Source: Lates calcarifer (Eukaryota > Chordata > Actinopteri > Centropomidae). Taken from it: a DNA stretch of 64,000 nucleotides. Shown piece by piece: positions 27,253 to 40,668 of this stretch. How positions within the stretch are numbered: the stretch's first letter is position 1; each line of letters begins with the position of its first letter. The notes under the pieces are model-generated. The model searched no databases. It was given only the letters and a program-made list of their open reading frames with translations, and had not been told where the DNA came from. The translations under genes and the position numbers were made by a program. The stretch is from positions 6,156,601 through 6,220,600 of the forward strand of contig NC_066838.1 in assembly GCF_001640805.2 (NCBI RefSeq), in the 5' to 3' direction.

Positions 27253-29214
27253 GAGTGGATGAGGGGCTGTCTTTAACAAAGGCAGAGGGGAGGAGGGGTT
27301 GGAGTTGGGTGAGGGAACAGGAAAAAAAAAAAAACGAGCGAGAATAAAGGCTTTGGGGAATAGTACTCGAGTCCTGTCAGAGCAGGGAGGGGGGCAGCAA
27401 CAGTGCAGCAGCAAAACAAAAGAGGGCCACAGTCTTGGGAGATGTCAACCAACTCCATTTGTTTATAGCCTAATCAAAAGAAAGTCTCTTCCACAAGAAG
27501 CTGGAGAATTTCCACAAAAGATTTAATGAGGCAAACTGAGAGAAAATAAGCATGAGGAGGGATGAAAAGAGCACAACTTAAAAACTTTAAAGTCAATCAT
27601 GTATTGAGTGTCTCTGAACAGCTTAACTCAGTTGTTTTTGACCGCTGTATGCAACCAGTGAAGGAATAAGCCTGAGAAACTCAGTATGTAATCCACACTA
27701 ACAAGCCAGTATTCAATTAATTAAGAATCCCAACTGGATGCTTTTTTCCTAACTTACTTTCATGACAGCTAGTAATAGGCTTCCTTTTTCCCCTGTGCTA
27801 AATAATATGGCAAAAAAAAAATATTCAGCAGATCTGGCAAGTGATCTGAGGCAGAAACACTTCTATTTATCTATTTCAGAGCATGTAATTTTTTGCCCTT
27901 TTTAAAAGCAATGCATTATTGTTTTTCTAATGAGATAATGAGGTCAGAGTAGAGGGGTGGTTTAGGCTGTGTTTTAGCAAGATCCTGCATCAATATCTAC
28001 TTTGAACAAACTCAGCGGCAGCAGGCGGCAGATGCAAGGCGGTATCTATCATCAATTATTTATGTTTTTTTTTCACTCTCTCTTTCTGTGTCTCCATCTC
28101 CATCTCTGACGTTCACTCCCCCCACCCTGAGCTTTACACAAGGGTGCGCACACACATATGCACTGATGGTGGTGCACACAGTGGCTGCATGCACAGAGGA
28201 ATTGCATGAATGCACACACAATTGCCTTTTCTGTCTGAAAGAAACTACCAGATACACACAGCAAAATGGCTCCTTCTGTCTTTTTGTCTCTATCTGTTTT
28301 GAGCCTACAAGCTTATACAACTTGGGCACACTACACTACTGTACACTCAAACACTTGAGCATGCACACACACAGGTAGGTGCTCTTGCTTTTCCCCAAAG
28401 TCGTTTATCTCTTTGGACAGAGAGTTCATTCCCAGACCTAAGCTGAGCTCTTTGGGGCAGACTCTAATACGAGGGGAGCTGGGTTTTTAGGCTGCCTGCT
28501 AAGGGTCAAAAGTTCACCCCCTTCATCATCAGCAACACCACCCACCCAGAGGTGCCTCCCCCCTCTATGCTCTCTCCAGACCCCAGACAGTCCACATCAG
28601 CTCTCACATTGCATAACAAAACCTGATTGATGGACTAACTGAAAAGAAAAAGGAAACAGCTGCTGTGTTATTTATTGCCTCTCTTTTGTCTCCTTTTTCA
28701 CTTTTATCCATAACTGTGTCTTCATCATTATGGTGATAGTGGGAATTTCAGATGCAGCAAGGGATTAGAACAATTACAATACAGAGACGTGCATAACACC
28801 ACAACATCACACACTGTGACCATGAATGAAATGCTACATTGTCCCAGCAGAGGGAGCTAGGGAGTCAGCCCAGCAGTCTGCTCTGTTGCCACGACCCAAA
28901 TAAAATCTTCCGTCGACATCAAAGCTCAGCTGCTTTGATCCATTTTTAATGCCACAAGTATCGCACAAGGTTAACATCTCTCTCTGAAGGCTTTGAAATG
29001 GCAATTTCCATTAAAGAGCCGAAGGAGCTGCTCTCTTGATTAATGGTCTGGCAGGGGTAAAAGTTGGTGTGTGCATATGCACGTGTGTGTGCTGTTCTTC
29101 ATGCAGAGGGTGAGAAATTTGTCAGGTTCAATAACTGACTGACAATTACGCTTCAATCAAAGCGTGCATATATATGTGTGTGCCTGTGTATGCATGTGGG
29201 CGTTTGGGTGTGTG

Positions 29215-29475
29215 TGTGTGTGTGGTTTTAATATTTTTGTGAGGTCCAAAAACTGTAAGCCCACTATACTTATGAGGTCCGATGGCTTCATGGGAGGCAA
29301 ATTGCTGGACTCCACAAGTTTAAAAGGCTGCTGAGGATTAAGACTTTTTAAAGGTTAGGGTTAGGGTTAGGATTAGGGATGAAGCATTGTCATGGTTAGG
29401 GTAAGGGGCTAGGAAATGCATTATGTCAGTGATGGGTCCCCACAAAGATAGGTGTACCAGGATATGTGTGTGTCT
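29215..29475 (+). repeat. Fish intron repeat with interstitial TTAGGG-like array
   Basis: Between two GT tracts lies a module with TATGAGGTCC, GACTCCACAAG, AAGGTTAGGGTTAGGGTTAGG (29351 on), GTTAGGGTAAGGGGCTAGG, AATGCATTATGTCAGTGA and GGTCCCCACAAAGATAG. I recognise this whole module as a frequent fish repeat. The three perfect plus one variant TTAGGG units (29354-29378) are therefore probably part of the element rather than a trace of a chromosome fusion. Confidence 0.55.
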
Positions 29476-32465
29476 CTGTGTTTGTGCATCCCAGTGCACA
29501 TCCCGGTCTTCTGGCTGGCCAGCATTGATTTAATTGATCTTAGAGAAAACAGTTGTTCTCTTTGCTGAAGGACAATTTCTCCTCCAAGTGATAAAAAATG
29601 ATTATCATCATGGAAAAGAGGAATTACCACTGAGACTTGAAAAAATCAACCAACATCAAGGAAGAAAGGCAAAACTTTCTCTCTTGTTGCATCATCTTTA
29701 TACATTTTGCATACAAGCTGCATTCAGACTGCAATACCACAAGGTCAAGAGATCAGATCACATATGGTAATATTTTTGCAACCCTGCAATGATAAACGGT
29801 CTCTAGTCATCACTGCAATATATTTAAAAGCACTTTATCAGTGTTGGGTCAGTGCCCTGACACAAGAAGCAGGAGACATGAATGTGTGTATTTTACAATA
29901 TAGTTAAATGCTCCAAAGATTTCAACTGACAGTGAACATTTTAAATGTGATGCTGACTCACAGAGAGTAACTTGTCAGAGATGGTATAGATGACTAAGCA
30001 CCCATGGAATGAATTTATCAGAAAGCAACTGATTCTGGTTGAAAACTGACCAAATTAAGACAAAACTAAATCGTTCAACCTGTTTTGATGACATTGCAGG
30101 CTCAGTTTTCTGGCTCTCTGTCTGATTTTTGATATAACGTTTTTAGAAGCTCACAAACACACAGAGTATTTTGGATCATGAAATAAGTATGAGTTCTTCA
30201 GCTGAATCTTTCATCAAATAATCTGTTTGGGAAAAACTGTGTGTTAAGAGCTATCACTAAGCGCGACAACAAGAGCTTTGTACATTAGGGTGTGTGAAAA
30301 AATGTCTGTTGATGAATACACCAACACCCCATTAGAGTGGGATTCTGTCCATTTTACAAAGCAGGAGCTATCAAAAGCGAAGCTGTTGCCTTCACTAATG
30401 GCATTAGAGATCATCCTTCCCTGCTGTCCATTGTAAATGAGGGTTTTAATGATGTTGATGAAAAGAATAAAGTCTGTTAAAATTTAGAACGGATTTGATA
30501 ATCGCCTGCACTAAAGCCTGTCTACTGGCCCACTTGGCTATTCACATGCACTTCATTTCCAACATAATTTACTGTATTATTTGTCATTTTCTGCTTTATT
30601 TTGTTTCGGAGCATGTCTATGTATTGATAATGAGAAATCTGCTGCAATGACAGCCAGTCCCATCTCAAAGTTCAATCTGGAGCTACTGACTGTTATTTTC
30701 TGGTATGTGTTTATATGGCGCTATTACTCCAAAATCTTCAGTGGAGTGATACTTCTTAAAAATGTATCTAATTCCCCAGTGAGCTTTTTGTATAAGGCCA
30801 CAAATTCAGCTTTCAGGAACATTAGGTAGACATCGTAACGCCAGGTTGAATTCTTCATGTGTATCAAGCCATGCAGGCACGTTACCAGGTGGGCCAATTG
30901 TCTTGCTGCGGTATTAACTCCAGTCATCATATGACAGACTTCCCTGCACCATCCAACAGATTCTCAGACTTTGCAGTCATCAGACCTCCAAACGGAGCAG
31001 CAGTCATCCAGCAACGATGAGGCCAGGGCCTCTCACAGCTGTGCGTGGCTAACGGCATTAACCTCTGCTGAATTAGAACTCAAGAAAAAAAGAGTGGGAG
31101 GTACAAGGACAGATGATGATGATGAGGGACAAAAACAAGATGCTTCGCTGACAAGTGTTGACAGGACAACCAAACATCAAGACTAAAACGAATGGATGAA
31201 AAAAAAATCATTTTTAAGATGTTCAATAGTTGTTTCACAATCTGCAAGCTGTAAGTACAGCTCCAGACAAAAGCTACAGATGGGAGACAAATCAAAAGAT
31301 AAATGAGCATTGAAAGTCTTGGTCAGGTGTTGGGCCACAGCAAGTCTCAAAAACAGCTGCAACGCTCTGATTCCCAAAGTATGAAACTCTGCTGAGGAGA
31401 TGAATACCATTCTTCCAAAAGATATTCTCTCATTTGATGTTTTAATGATGGAGGTAAAGAACACTGTCTAACTGGGTGTTCAGACCAAAAATAGTGATGT
31501 ATCCATGAGTTTAAAAGTGCAAAAGTACTGCATAGCAATATAAGATTATAAGGTAGGATTTCACGTTACAGTACTGTACCAGTAATGTGCACCTGAATGT
31601 ATTTGTTTGACCATTCTCTGAGCCCTGTACAGAATTTTATGCTCGATTTTATTATGTTTCTCCATGTATTTATTCATTAGTTAACAAAAGGATTAAAATA
31701 GACATGAATGCAATCTGGCTCCTAACCATGGACTATTGGAGTAAAAAAGCTTAAAATGGTCCACCAGTCCATCAGTGCAATTCATACCAATTCCACATCA
31801 CCCACTCAGTTGAGAAAACTGATGCCAGTAGTCAAATATTGCACTTTCTTTTCACAAAGACACAACCAGTAGCCAACACCTGTGTCTGACATTACTCAGT
31901 GGTTTCCCACGTCATGTATTAGTAGTATTGAATATTTAGATCAGAAAGTTGGTGCTGTGTCAAAGCCAAAATTCTGCTTTCATGACAACACTATTTCTGA
32001 CTCAGTGGATGATGGGATGATGATTGTGCAGCGTTGATGTGAAGTGTGAATGAGAGAGTTCCCACACTGGGTGGGCACCACACAAAGTGACTCACAATGT
32101 AACACATCGCCCAGTATTTAGCGTCAACTTGGGTACACTGTGACGTTAAAAATGAAAATGCAGCCCATAGCTGAACATGAATGCTCACAAATCCAACGTG
32201 GTAAGTTTGATCTGTGTGTTTTGCCTTTGTTGATTCTGCTACTGTGCTCCAGCTGATGCTGTTTAGCCATCCACAGAGGAGTCGACGGTCAATATGATCC
32301 ACCTGTCCACACTCAACACTTCTGGCCACATTAGCCTCTTCCTACCACTCCATCCCACGCTGCTCAGCCTGCTCTGAGCCAGCTCTTAGCCTGGGGCCTC
32401 ATCCAGGACCTGTCCACTGCTAGACATTCAGTTCCCTCTCATTCAGTGAGGATGGTATTCCTCAC

Positions 32466-32504
32466 CTCGGGGCTCATCTGGAGCCAAAAGACGCTGGCCA
32501 TAGC
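32466..32504 (-). other. Speculative 39-nt phase-1 cassette exon in the agrin intron
   Basis: Minus strand: acceptor ending AGCCCTCAG, 39 nt, donor GAG before GTGAGG. Phase 1 reading is open (Tyr-Gly-Gln-Arg-Leu-Leu-Ala-Pro-Asp-Glu-Pro-Arg) and would join in frame to Asp-Lys-Pro of the linker exon. No known homologue. Could equally be chance in a locally GC-richer stretch. Confidence 0.17.
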
Positions 32505-32541
32505 CTGAGGGCTGATGTTAACAGGCCTGCTGCCCACTTAC

Positions 32542-32565
32542 CCTCCTTCTTCATTTTCCACTGGC
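32542..32565 (-). other. Speculative 24-nt phase-1 cassette exon in the agrin intron
   Basis: Minus strand: acceptor TTCCTCTTCATTTAG, 24 nt, donor GTAAGT. In phase 1 it is open (Gln-Trp-Lys-Met-Lys-Lys-Glu plus split codons) and could be inserted before Asp-Lys-Pro. Not recognised from any agrin. It lies only 37 nt from the next candidate, too close for both to be used as separate exons. Confidence 0.18.
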
Positions 32566-35361
32566 CTAAATGAAGAGGAACTCATTCAGGAAGGAGAAAC
32601 TTGTTATTAGCCAGCTCTGATTTTCCAGCCGGTCCCTCCTGCACATCAACACCCACAACAATAATGATTACAGGATGTAATATCCTCCCTGCTCCACTGC
32701 CTTGCCCTGTTTATTCAGGTCTTCAGCAACAACAATTTTCCCTTAATAGCCATGTAGGAAATTATTCCAATGGACAGGCACAGACAGGAAAATGATGAGA
32801 GAAAGAGAATGACATGGCAAACAAAGAGAGTGACAAAGAAGGAAAAGGTGGGAAGAGGAGAAAGAGAGCAACCTGGGGGCTTGGCCACAGTGGGCAGAGC
32901 TAGTGGAGAGTGACACTTCTCCATGTGGCTGGCATATGGAGCCAATTGTGGCAGCAGCACAGGAAGGCTAGGAGCAGGGAATCAGAGGAGGAGTGCTGGC
33001 TCTGACAGTTTTTACACAGGAAAAGCAGGGCTGATGGAGCTGAAGGATGATACAGATGTCAGTCTCTGGCCAAGTCAGCCATCTGTCACGGGGAACTGGC
33101 CAAGTGACACTGGCCCCGTCAAGCGAAGAGAGAGCTGGGAGGCTTGTGATGACCAGTCATAATGAGTTGGGAGCTGTCCTTTTAATATGGCCAATTCCCA
33201 ACAGCAGCTTACCTTAGCTTAAGATGAATGTATAGGAAAAGGCTGGGTACATACGTAACACCAATATTTTAGAGTACTGGGTATATACGGAAAGTTGGCA
33301 AAGGTTCTTTCTATTACTAGGCTTGTTTATTCTTTGATTAGATATTTCAATGTGAATTGGAAAACATTGCCTTGCATTATTCACACAAATGTGATGACAC
33401 GCAGTGTTTTTCATGTACATCGTTAGTAACTCCAAACAGCCAATGTACAGTGCAATGTACCTGCATATTCTGGAGCTCCCTTTGTCAAGGTGAGAAAGGG
33501 CTCATCAAAGCAGCTAGGTGATGGTGTGGTGTGGAGATGCAAGGTGGGCAATCAGTATAAATCAGTACTGAATCTCAGGTACTTTATTGGCTCTAATCAA
33601 TAATGTTCAAATGATATCCAGCCCTACATAGATGTGAGGGAACATAGAAGAAGTAGTGAGTAGTTCAAAGGAGAACTGTGTGGGAGCCCTGAATATCTCT
33701 ATCAGTAAATTAACACTAAAGTCAAAGATACAAGGATGAGACATTTCTGAGGCCATGGGAATATGCTGAGATCAGGAACGATGCCAAGACAAAGAGTAAC
33801 AAGTTCTTTAACATTTTTTGCAAATAAAAGGTTTCAGTTATTTAATGAGCACCATGTCTGAAGAGAAACACTGTCATTATGCACACTGACTGAAATACTC
33901 CAGCACCATCAAAGGATTTATTGTATGTATTGTGCAGCAAATCCCTTGTGTTCTACATCAAAAATCCTGCTTTTTCTGAAAATATGATTACTGTTGCCTT
34001 TACCTTTGTTTCCTACAGTGTGATGGATCAACATACATCACTGTTACATATACATACTGTACACAAGCCAATTTCACTGATAGGCTTTCTGGCATCTAAG
34101 CTGACAGTGACAAGCCATTATACACTGGGATCCTTTCATTTGCATTTACAGTAATGAACTCACTCTCCTCTCTTTCACTTCTCTTTCTTTTTCTTTTTCT
34201 CTCAGCCCATCACTGGCTTTAGACTCAGATAGAGGGCAGAGTGGGAATATTAATTGGCGAGCAATACCCCCTTGTTGAGACGCAGCCCATAAATGAAACG
34301 GGTATAAATTATTTATATGCCTAATCAGATGGCATGTGCTCAAGTTATTCTCTGAAACAAGTGTGCTATCTCTGTGCTATCCCTATTTTTTCCTCTTGGT
34401 AAATAATTCTAATTCTTTTTGATAAGAGTGCAGACATGCAACATTGTGTGCTGGAAGTAGAAGGCTAATGAAAATAACATGGTGCCACAATGACGAAATA
34501 AGTGTTTTCTGGCTGCAATCACGGTCAGGAAAATGAATGACCCGCTTAGCACCAGGTATTAAAATGCACCCAGGGTTGGAAGGGTTTTACTCTGACAGAC
34601 CTAAAGCAGATAAGTGCAGGTGTAAATGCATGCAGGGTGCACTGACTATTGGCAAGCAGGTGTGAATGAAATGAGACTGATCCATAAAGAATTCATGCAG
34701 CGATCATGTAACAGGAAACAAAAACCTTTTGCACATGGATCCAGCCAGGAGTTGTAGACAAATCGAACTGGTGACATAAGTATATAGCAGCAAACTATTT
34801 AAGCGCTCAAGTGAGTGCCCAACAGTAAGTCAGTTTATCAGTAAATTAAAGGACAAGTACAGCGTCCATGACCTCCACAACTGCAAATAGAACCATTCTT
34901 GGATCTGACACCCCGTCGGCAGGACAAAATCATTTGTCTGTGCCATCCACAACTTTTACAAATCCCTGCTTAAAAAGTAAATCTTTATGATGTGAAAACA
35001 GTATGGTTAAGGTTTGGTGAGGTTTAATCACAAAAACAACTTGGTTGGCCTTAGGGATATATTGTGGCTGAGTCAAGGGACCATTGTCTTCATGGTTACA
35101 ATTACATTCTTATGGAATATGGAGGTTATGGAACAATTACGGTCAAAAAAGCCAGTTTATTCTGAAGTCAGTTGAAAGCAGAAAACAGACTTCTTGGAGG
35201 GATAATCAATTGATCCTTCCAGTTATTGGTGTCAGAGTAAATTTACTATCTTTGAATTTTGGATTCAACAAGTAATTTGTAACTAGTAATTTGTAGCTCT
35301 GGGTATTGTGATAGCAATTCTCAATTTGAATCTTTAGACTAAATAACGATCAGTATATGCC

Positions 35362-35378
35362 AAAAAAAAAAAAAAAAA
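35362..35378. repeat. A-run of 17
   Basis: A homopolymer followed by AAAAAAG-type sequence. No SINE or LINE body was recognised to its left. Confidence 0.9.
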
Positions 35379-36379
35379 GAAAAAAGAATATATACGCGGA
35401 TAGATACTGTGCCTCAATATTTTTTTTACTACGTATTTGCCAGTTTTTGACAATGTTGTGTTTAGGAAAAGTTTGTACAATATTTTTGTTTGGCTACTGA
35501 AAAACACACATTTTTAGAAAAATATGTTCACATTTCTCAAAGCAAAATATTGAAAATAAAGTGAGATTTTGACATCATAGCCGAAACTCAGGTCCCATTA
35601 TCAAAAAATTTATAACATTACCCAGCATCGCAGGTAAACTGAACAAGTTGTTTGTTGCAAGGCTAACTTAAACATCAAAACAAGACACAATCTGGACACA
35701 AAGCACATGCCAGCCATTGCAAATATCATTACCATTGTTAGCATTCTGCTGATGCAGGAAAGGTAAACTGGATTTTCCTGCTATTGGTTGGCCCTAAGCT
35801 CAAGGGTTAGCAAGGTCAGTGCTGTCGTAGATGGTTTGCAATTAGAAGGAAACTAAAGCCAGGAAAGAGGGCCATTACTGGCCGAAGACAGCAGCGAGCA
35901 CCCGGTAAAGAACAGTCCTCAGCCGACTGACAGACGGCAATATACCATCCTGTAACCCTGTGACCGGCTGTCTGTCAACCACAAGTCTTAAGCTCTTCAA
36001 CACACACATTTACACAAGATAAGTGCAATGACTTGGCATTCACACACTTGTCAGAAAAAAAAAATAGACACAGACACATATCTTCCCTTCAAATGCCACA
36101 AGGTGCTGCAGGGTTAAAATAAATGGACTACTAAATATTTGCAAGAAAAAAAGAATAAGAGGGCAGAAACTGGATGGTTCATTGGATTTTTTATAATTTC
36201 TTCTTCAAAAAACTTCAAGATCAGAAAAAAGCCCTGGCAAGTAGCTGCAGAGAGATCTCTGCAAGAGACAGCCTTAAAGGCTTACTTATGTTTCATGACC
36301 TCTCTTTTAACACCTCACAGCTGAGAAGTCATTTACCTCACTCACCAACACTGTGATTAGCTGGAAAACCCAGCTTCAA

Positions 36380-36545
36380 ACTCCTGCTTTGACAAGCATC
36401 CTGTCTGCTAAAGTGTCCTTGAGCAAGACTCCATAAAACATCTGAGCGGTGTCCTGTGGCTGAGCCTGACCTCTGACCTCCATCTTTAAGGAGACAAGAG
36501 AATTTCTCCACAGGGATCAATAAAGTATAATTCTTTCTGTTACTA
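36380..36545 (+). repeat. Common fish interspersed repeat (CTTGAGCAAG / GGGATCAATAAAG type)
   Basis: Carries the words CTAAAGTGTCCTTGAGCAAGAC, GGTGTCCTGTGGCTGAGCCTGACCTCTGACCTCC and CCACAGGGATCAATAAAGTA in the order I remember from a widespread teleost repeat. Family name not certain. No coding capacity. Confidence 0.5.
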
Positions 36546-39500
36546 GGTCACAGCAGAAAAACCTCAATCTTCCCTGGTGATTGGCCTCAATTTGAGCCTC
36601 TGAGTAGAATTGACAAAGGTGGAGGTAGAGGTATCCTCAAAGAGCAAAGCAGATCTAAAAACATTTCATGAATTTGAGTTGTTACCGTGGATTTCCCCTG
36701 GATGTTCTAGTATCCTGCTACAGTCTAAAGTTCTGGTTTGCTGGAGACTCACAGATGGCCACTGGTATAAAATGTGTTTGTCTGAGAGTGTGTGAGCTTG
36801 TCAAGCTTTGTAGAGTGTTTTCTTGTTTTTCTCCCATGTGCCCTTGGGTATGAACAAGCAGGTATAGAGAATGGATGGATGCATGGATCTTAGATCGTGG
36901 AGAGCCATTCCAGACTTACTAAGTGATAAAAATACATTCCCACAGGGCAAGGGGGTACATAACCAAAAACAATCTAGTGTGAATCAATAAAGGGGGTAAA
37001 TATGCACTTCTCTCAACTCCTGACAGGACTTGTTTGTCTGTGCGTATGGATTTCTCCACGTCCTTCTATCATGGCCTTCCTTTCATCTTCATCAGCTTCT
37101 GCACAACAGCCAAGACTCAATCACGGCAGGAGCGGTATGTGCCGATGTGTCAACTCGTCTGTCATCCAGAAGTGGCGGGGGTGGAGTTGGGGGGGGGGAG
37201 GGAGGGCAGTGGACATGATTTTTGTGAGCAAACGCATGACAATGATGAGCTTGGCGTGTCGCCGAGGCAACCAGCGGCCTCATACATTATTCATCTGGGT
37301 AACAAACTGATAAACGAGGTAAATGAAGAGGAACAACGGCAGCGAAAATCATGCCGACGGACCGAAAGAGACATTTAGAAGCTGGCGGCACCAGCAGCAT
37401 CCTGAGGTGCATATTAATCTGCGAGGTAAACAACAAGGTCTGGACACAGGGTCAAAGCAAAGCGGCTCTCATCCTTGAGAAGAGTAATGTGGAGCAACTC
37501 CGCAGCTTCGGGAAATGGGATTTTTTCAACAAAAAAAATGTGTTTGATCAGACTGGAGAGCACATACAGATGTTACAGGGAGGCTTGGTATCTCTGCAGA
37601 ATCGACACATGTATGGCTCTGACATTGTCAATCACCCACCTGCCATGTGTACCCAGCACCCTCCACACCAGACATTTCACCCTACTCCCCACCATCAGAA
37701 AACAGACTACCAATCCCTTTACAGCTCAAGTTAAAGTCCCGAACAGTTGCATCAGTCTACCAGCACAGGTACAGAGAGCATAAATGATATCCCAGGTCTC
37801 ACATGTCATGCCAAATTCATGCAACACGATCTGTATGAGACAGCAGGGGGATGAATTATTGCCCTGTTGCTACGGTAACACCTCGTATGCAGAAAACACC
37901 ATGCCGTGGTTCGAAAAATGTTGATTTGTGAGATTTCATTTTGAAAACCATTCCAGTGAGGGAGGGATGAAAGAGAGAAAAAAGACTGACAGGGAAAGAG
38001 AGAGAGGAAGAAAAAAGATTCAGATACAGTGGGGAGAAAGAGAGAGAGAGGAAGACAGTGAGAAACATGACGAGGCTTCACTCATAGCAATTTACAGCAG
38101 TGCTTTAGACAATCTGGGTCACTTCTGTCACTGTATTTCTATAAGGCGAGCAGAAACACCTCATCTGCCATTCATTTCATTTCCATTCCAACACCTGCAA
38201 TCCATTTGCATTCTGTCAGTTTTACCTCTCCTTTTCATTTCTCTGCATGCCACTACATTTCCTGAATGATAACATACTGGCAATTTCTACACTGGCATAG
38301 CATGGGCCAGGACACAACACCACCTGCATCCAAACCAGGGAGAAAATGGTGAGCCTTTTTCCAATCTTGGCTTTCTTTCTCTTTCTTCATCCCTCCACCC
38401 TGAGTCCCAGTCCTCCTCTCAGGTTTCCACCAACCCCCCCCACCCTCTTGATCAAGTCCAGATCTTTGCCATCTGACCCTTATGAGCCCTTGCAGGGCCC
38501 AGTGACTCCCTAGGGACACCAGGGCCGGATCGTATATCTCGCCTTTTCACAGCAACAAATGAACCAGGCGCTCAATAGCTCATCTGGTTGGCTGTCATGA
38601 GATCTATGCTATCATTCCTAATAGTGGAGCACCACAGAGGCACAGCGCTTTCTTATACAGGTATTACTGGCATATTATACCAGAGCAAGAAAGAAACAGT
38701 GCAGATCCAGGCAAGTTTCATCAAGTTAACCATTTTTTCAGATCCAGTTAGAATGAAGTACAAGCCCAATTTTGCCACTAGAAATGAATGTGAAAAAAGA
38801 AAACAACTATAGTCGAAGGGAGAGCAGCTCTGCTAGTCTGGGCTGATCCCTCGTGAGAAATAGAACACAGCAAGAAAAATAGTTTAAAAAAGAGAATTTA
38901 AGGCATACAGAGTGAAGAACTTTAAATGCTATGAATTGGGATATTCACAATACATCCATATTCATGAGATTTTTAAGAAGCACTGTGCAATTATTACATA
39001 CTGCTAGCCCCAAAATGTCAGAGAGATGAAACTGTTTTTGAAATTTGAGGATTAAAAACCTGTATACAGCACTTCATGTTTACCGATCAGGCCAGTCTGT
39101 GGATCTTTGTACCAAAGGAATATGAGAGAAAATAAGGATCTAACACTGGCAAGCCCTGCTTTTTTAATATGGAGCACATGCCCACTGCTGTTTGCAAGAC
39201 AGGATTTCACTTCAGTGGTAACCCTTGAATGCTGTATTTCTTTCTTTTAACTTTCCATTTTGAAGATTGCAGTGATTTCTCTAATGCCGTGATGTCCTTT
39301 TCCTTGGATTGTCTGTTTCGATGATGTTTTTTCTTTTGTCTGTTCAGCCTTGGTGGCTATTACTGCTAATGCTAGCCACAGACTACTTCTATTCTTAACA
39401 CACAAATCAATAGCATGCATCTTAGGATTCTTCTCACGATTTACCAAACATCAATTATTTAAAACAATAAATGAAAAAGCTGTTAAGACAGAATCATTAC

Positions 39501-39640
39501 TGTGTCAGAAAAATCAGAAAAAACACTCATTCAAACATTTATGTATAATAATTACAATGTTTTAAGTTAATAATTATTACATTTCAATAAGTTATTATTC
39601 TTATTATCTACTAACATGTTGCTTTTTTTTAAAATAGTTT

Positions 39641-39790
39641 TTGGGCTTTTTGCTTTTATTAGATAGGACAATGAAGAGAGACAGGAAACGGGGAGTGACA
39701 GTAAGATAGTAGTAGAATGACTTGCAGTAAGGGTACAGCCAGTGGCCCATGTGGTACATGTCCTAACCATTTAGCCATTGGCTCGCCCCC
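39641..39790 (-). mobile_element. Degenerate SINE copy, same family, B-box region deleted
   Basis: Read on the minus strand it matches the 43.6-kb SINE in order: GGGGGCGAGCC head, AATGGTTAGG A-box side, CCACATGGGCC, CCCTTACTGCA, a pyrimidine-rich middle and AATAAAAGCAAAAA tail. About 30 bases holding the B box are missing, so it should not be transcribable by pol III. It sits directly left of an interspersed repeat at 39791 and may have inserted into it. Confidence 0.7.
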
Positions 39791-39945
39791 ATGTCAATAA
39801 TTTTTATTTTGATTAATAAGTTAATCATTTACTCCATAAAATGCCTCAAAATAGTAAAACACAAACATCACAATTTCCCAAAGCCCAAAGCAACATCTTC
39901 CAACTGCTCCTTTAGTCTGATTAAACCCAGAGATATTCAAGCCAC
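39791..39945 (+). repeat. Second, truncated copy of the same interspersed repeat
   Basis: Shares ATAAAATGCCTCAAAATAGT, CACAATTTCCCAAAGCCCAAAG, CATCTTCCAACTGCTC and AGAGATATTCAA with the copy at 21171 and with the family as I remember it. The right half is lost or diverged. AT-rich sequence at 39546-39600, left of the SINE, may be its displaced 5' end. Confidence 0.55.
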
Positions 39946-40452
39946 AACAACATGAAGCAAGCATATGAGCAAGAGTCTTATCATCATCATGATGTTGCCA
40001 GACAATTGAGATGTGGTTAATATCTTTTGAAAAGGCTAGAAAGTGGACCTTGAAGATCATTTCCTCAAACTGCTACTTCTAAGTTAAAGAATGAACTTTC
40101 ACACTTGCATTAAATGATCATCAAAATTTGTTGTCAATTTTTTCATACAGCTACTCTATCGTTTCAGCACTGCAGTTTGTCTTTTGTCTTCTGAGTTTGG
40201 CTGAATAGACAGGTGTCATTTTGGCAAGATCATGTCCTGAACAGCTATAAAATGTTTTCAACATGTGCACACACCCTGGGAATGTGCATATATGCGTGTG
40301 GTGGTGATGGTGGGGGTGTAGCAGTCTTGTGAGTGAGAATGGCAAACCCCTGAAGTGGAGAGATGGGGAGAGGGAGAGAGAGATCATCAGAGCCATTACT
40401 GCGTGATAAATGATTTGCTGCCTAGTGAGTTGCCCTAAGGGAGACAGTGGGG

Positions 40453-40456
<4 letters not shown>

Positions 40457-40493
<37 letters not shown>
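40457..40493. repeat. GT microsatellite, 37 bp, left arm of an inverted pair
   Basis: Pure GT. Faces the CA tract at 40622-40665, about 130 bp away, so the two are complementary on one strand. Confidence 0.97.
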
Positions 40494-40494
<1 letters not shown>

Positions 40495-40620
40495 TTGAGT
40501 GGTTGAGTGGCTGGGGGGTGGGTTAAACCTGTGGCTTACTTCTATCAAGATCCCTTGGCACCCACATCCTGCTAATGCAATCTGCTTCATTACAGCCAGA
40601 AAGGGGGGTTGAACGTACAG

Positions 40621-40621
<1 letters not shown>

Positions 40622-40665
<44 letters not shown>
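40622..40665. repeat. CA microsatellite, 44 bp, right arm of an inverted pair
   Basis: Pure CA. Complementary to the GT tract at 40457-40493. Confidence 0.97.

Positions 40666-40668
<3 letters not shown>

Noticed and set aside
36330..36375. A 15-nt phase-1 exon-like pair on the minus strand (GTGAGT donor).
   Set aside because: It overlaps the edge of an interspersed fish repeat and has a weak acceptor. It shows that phase-compatible pairs arise by chance and tempers the 32.5-kb candidates.
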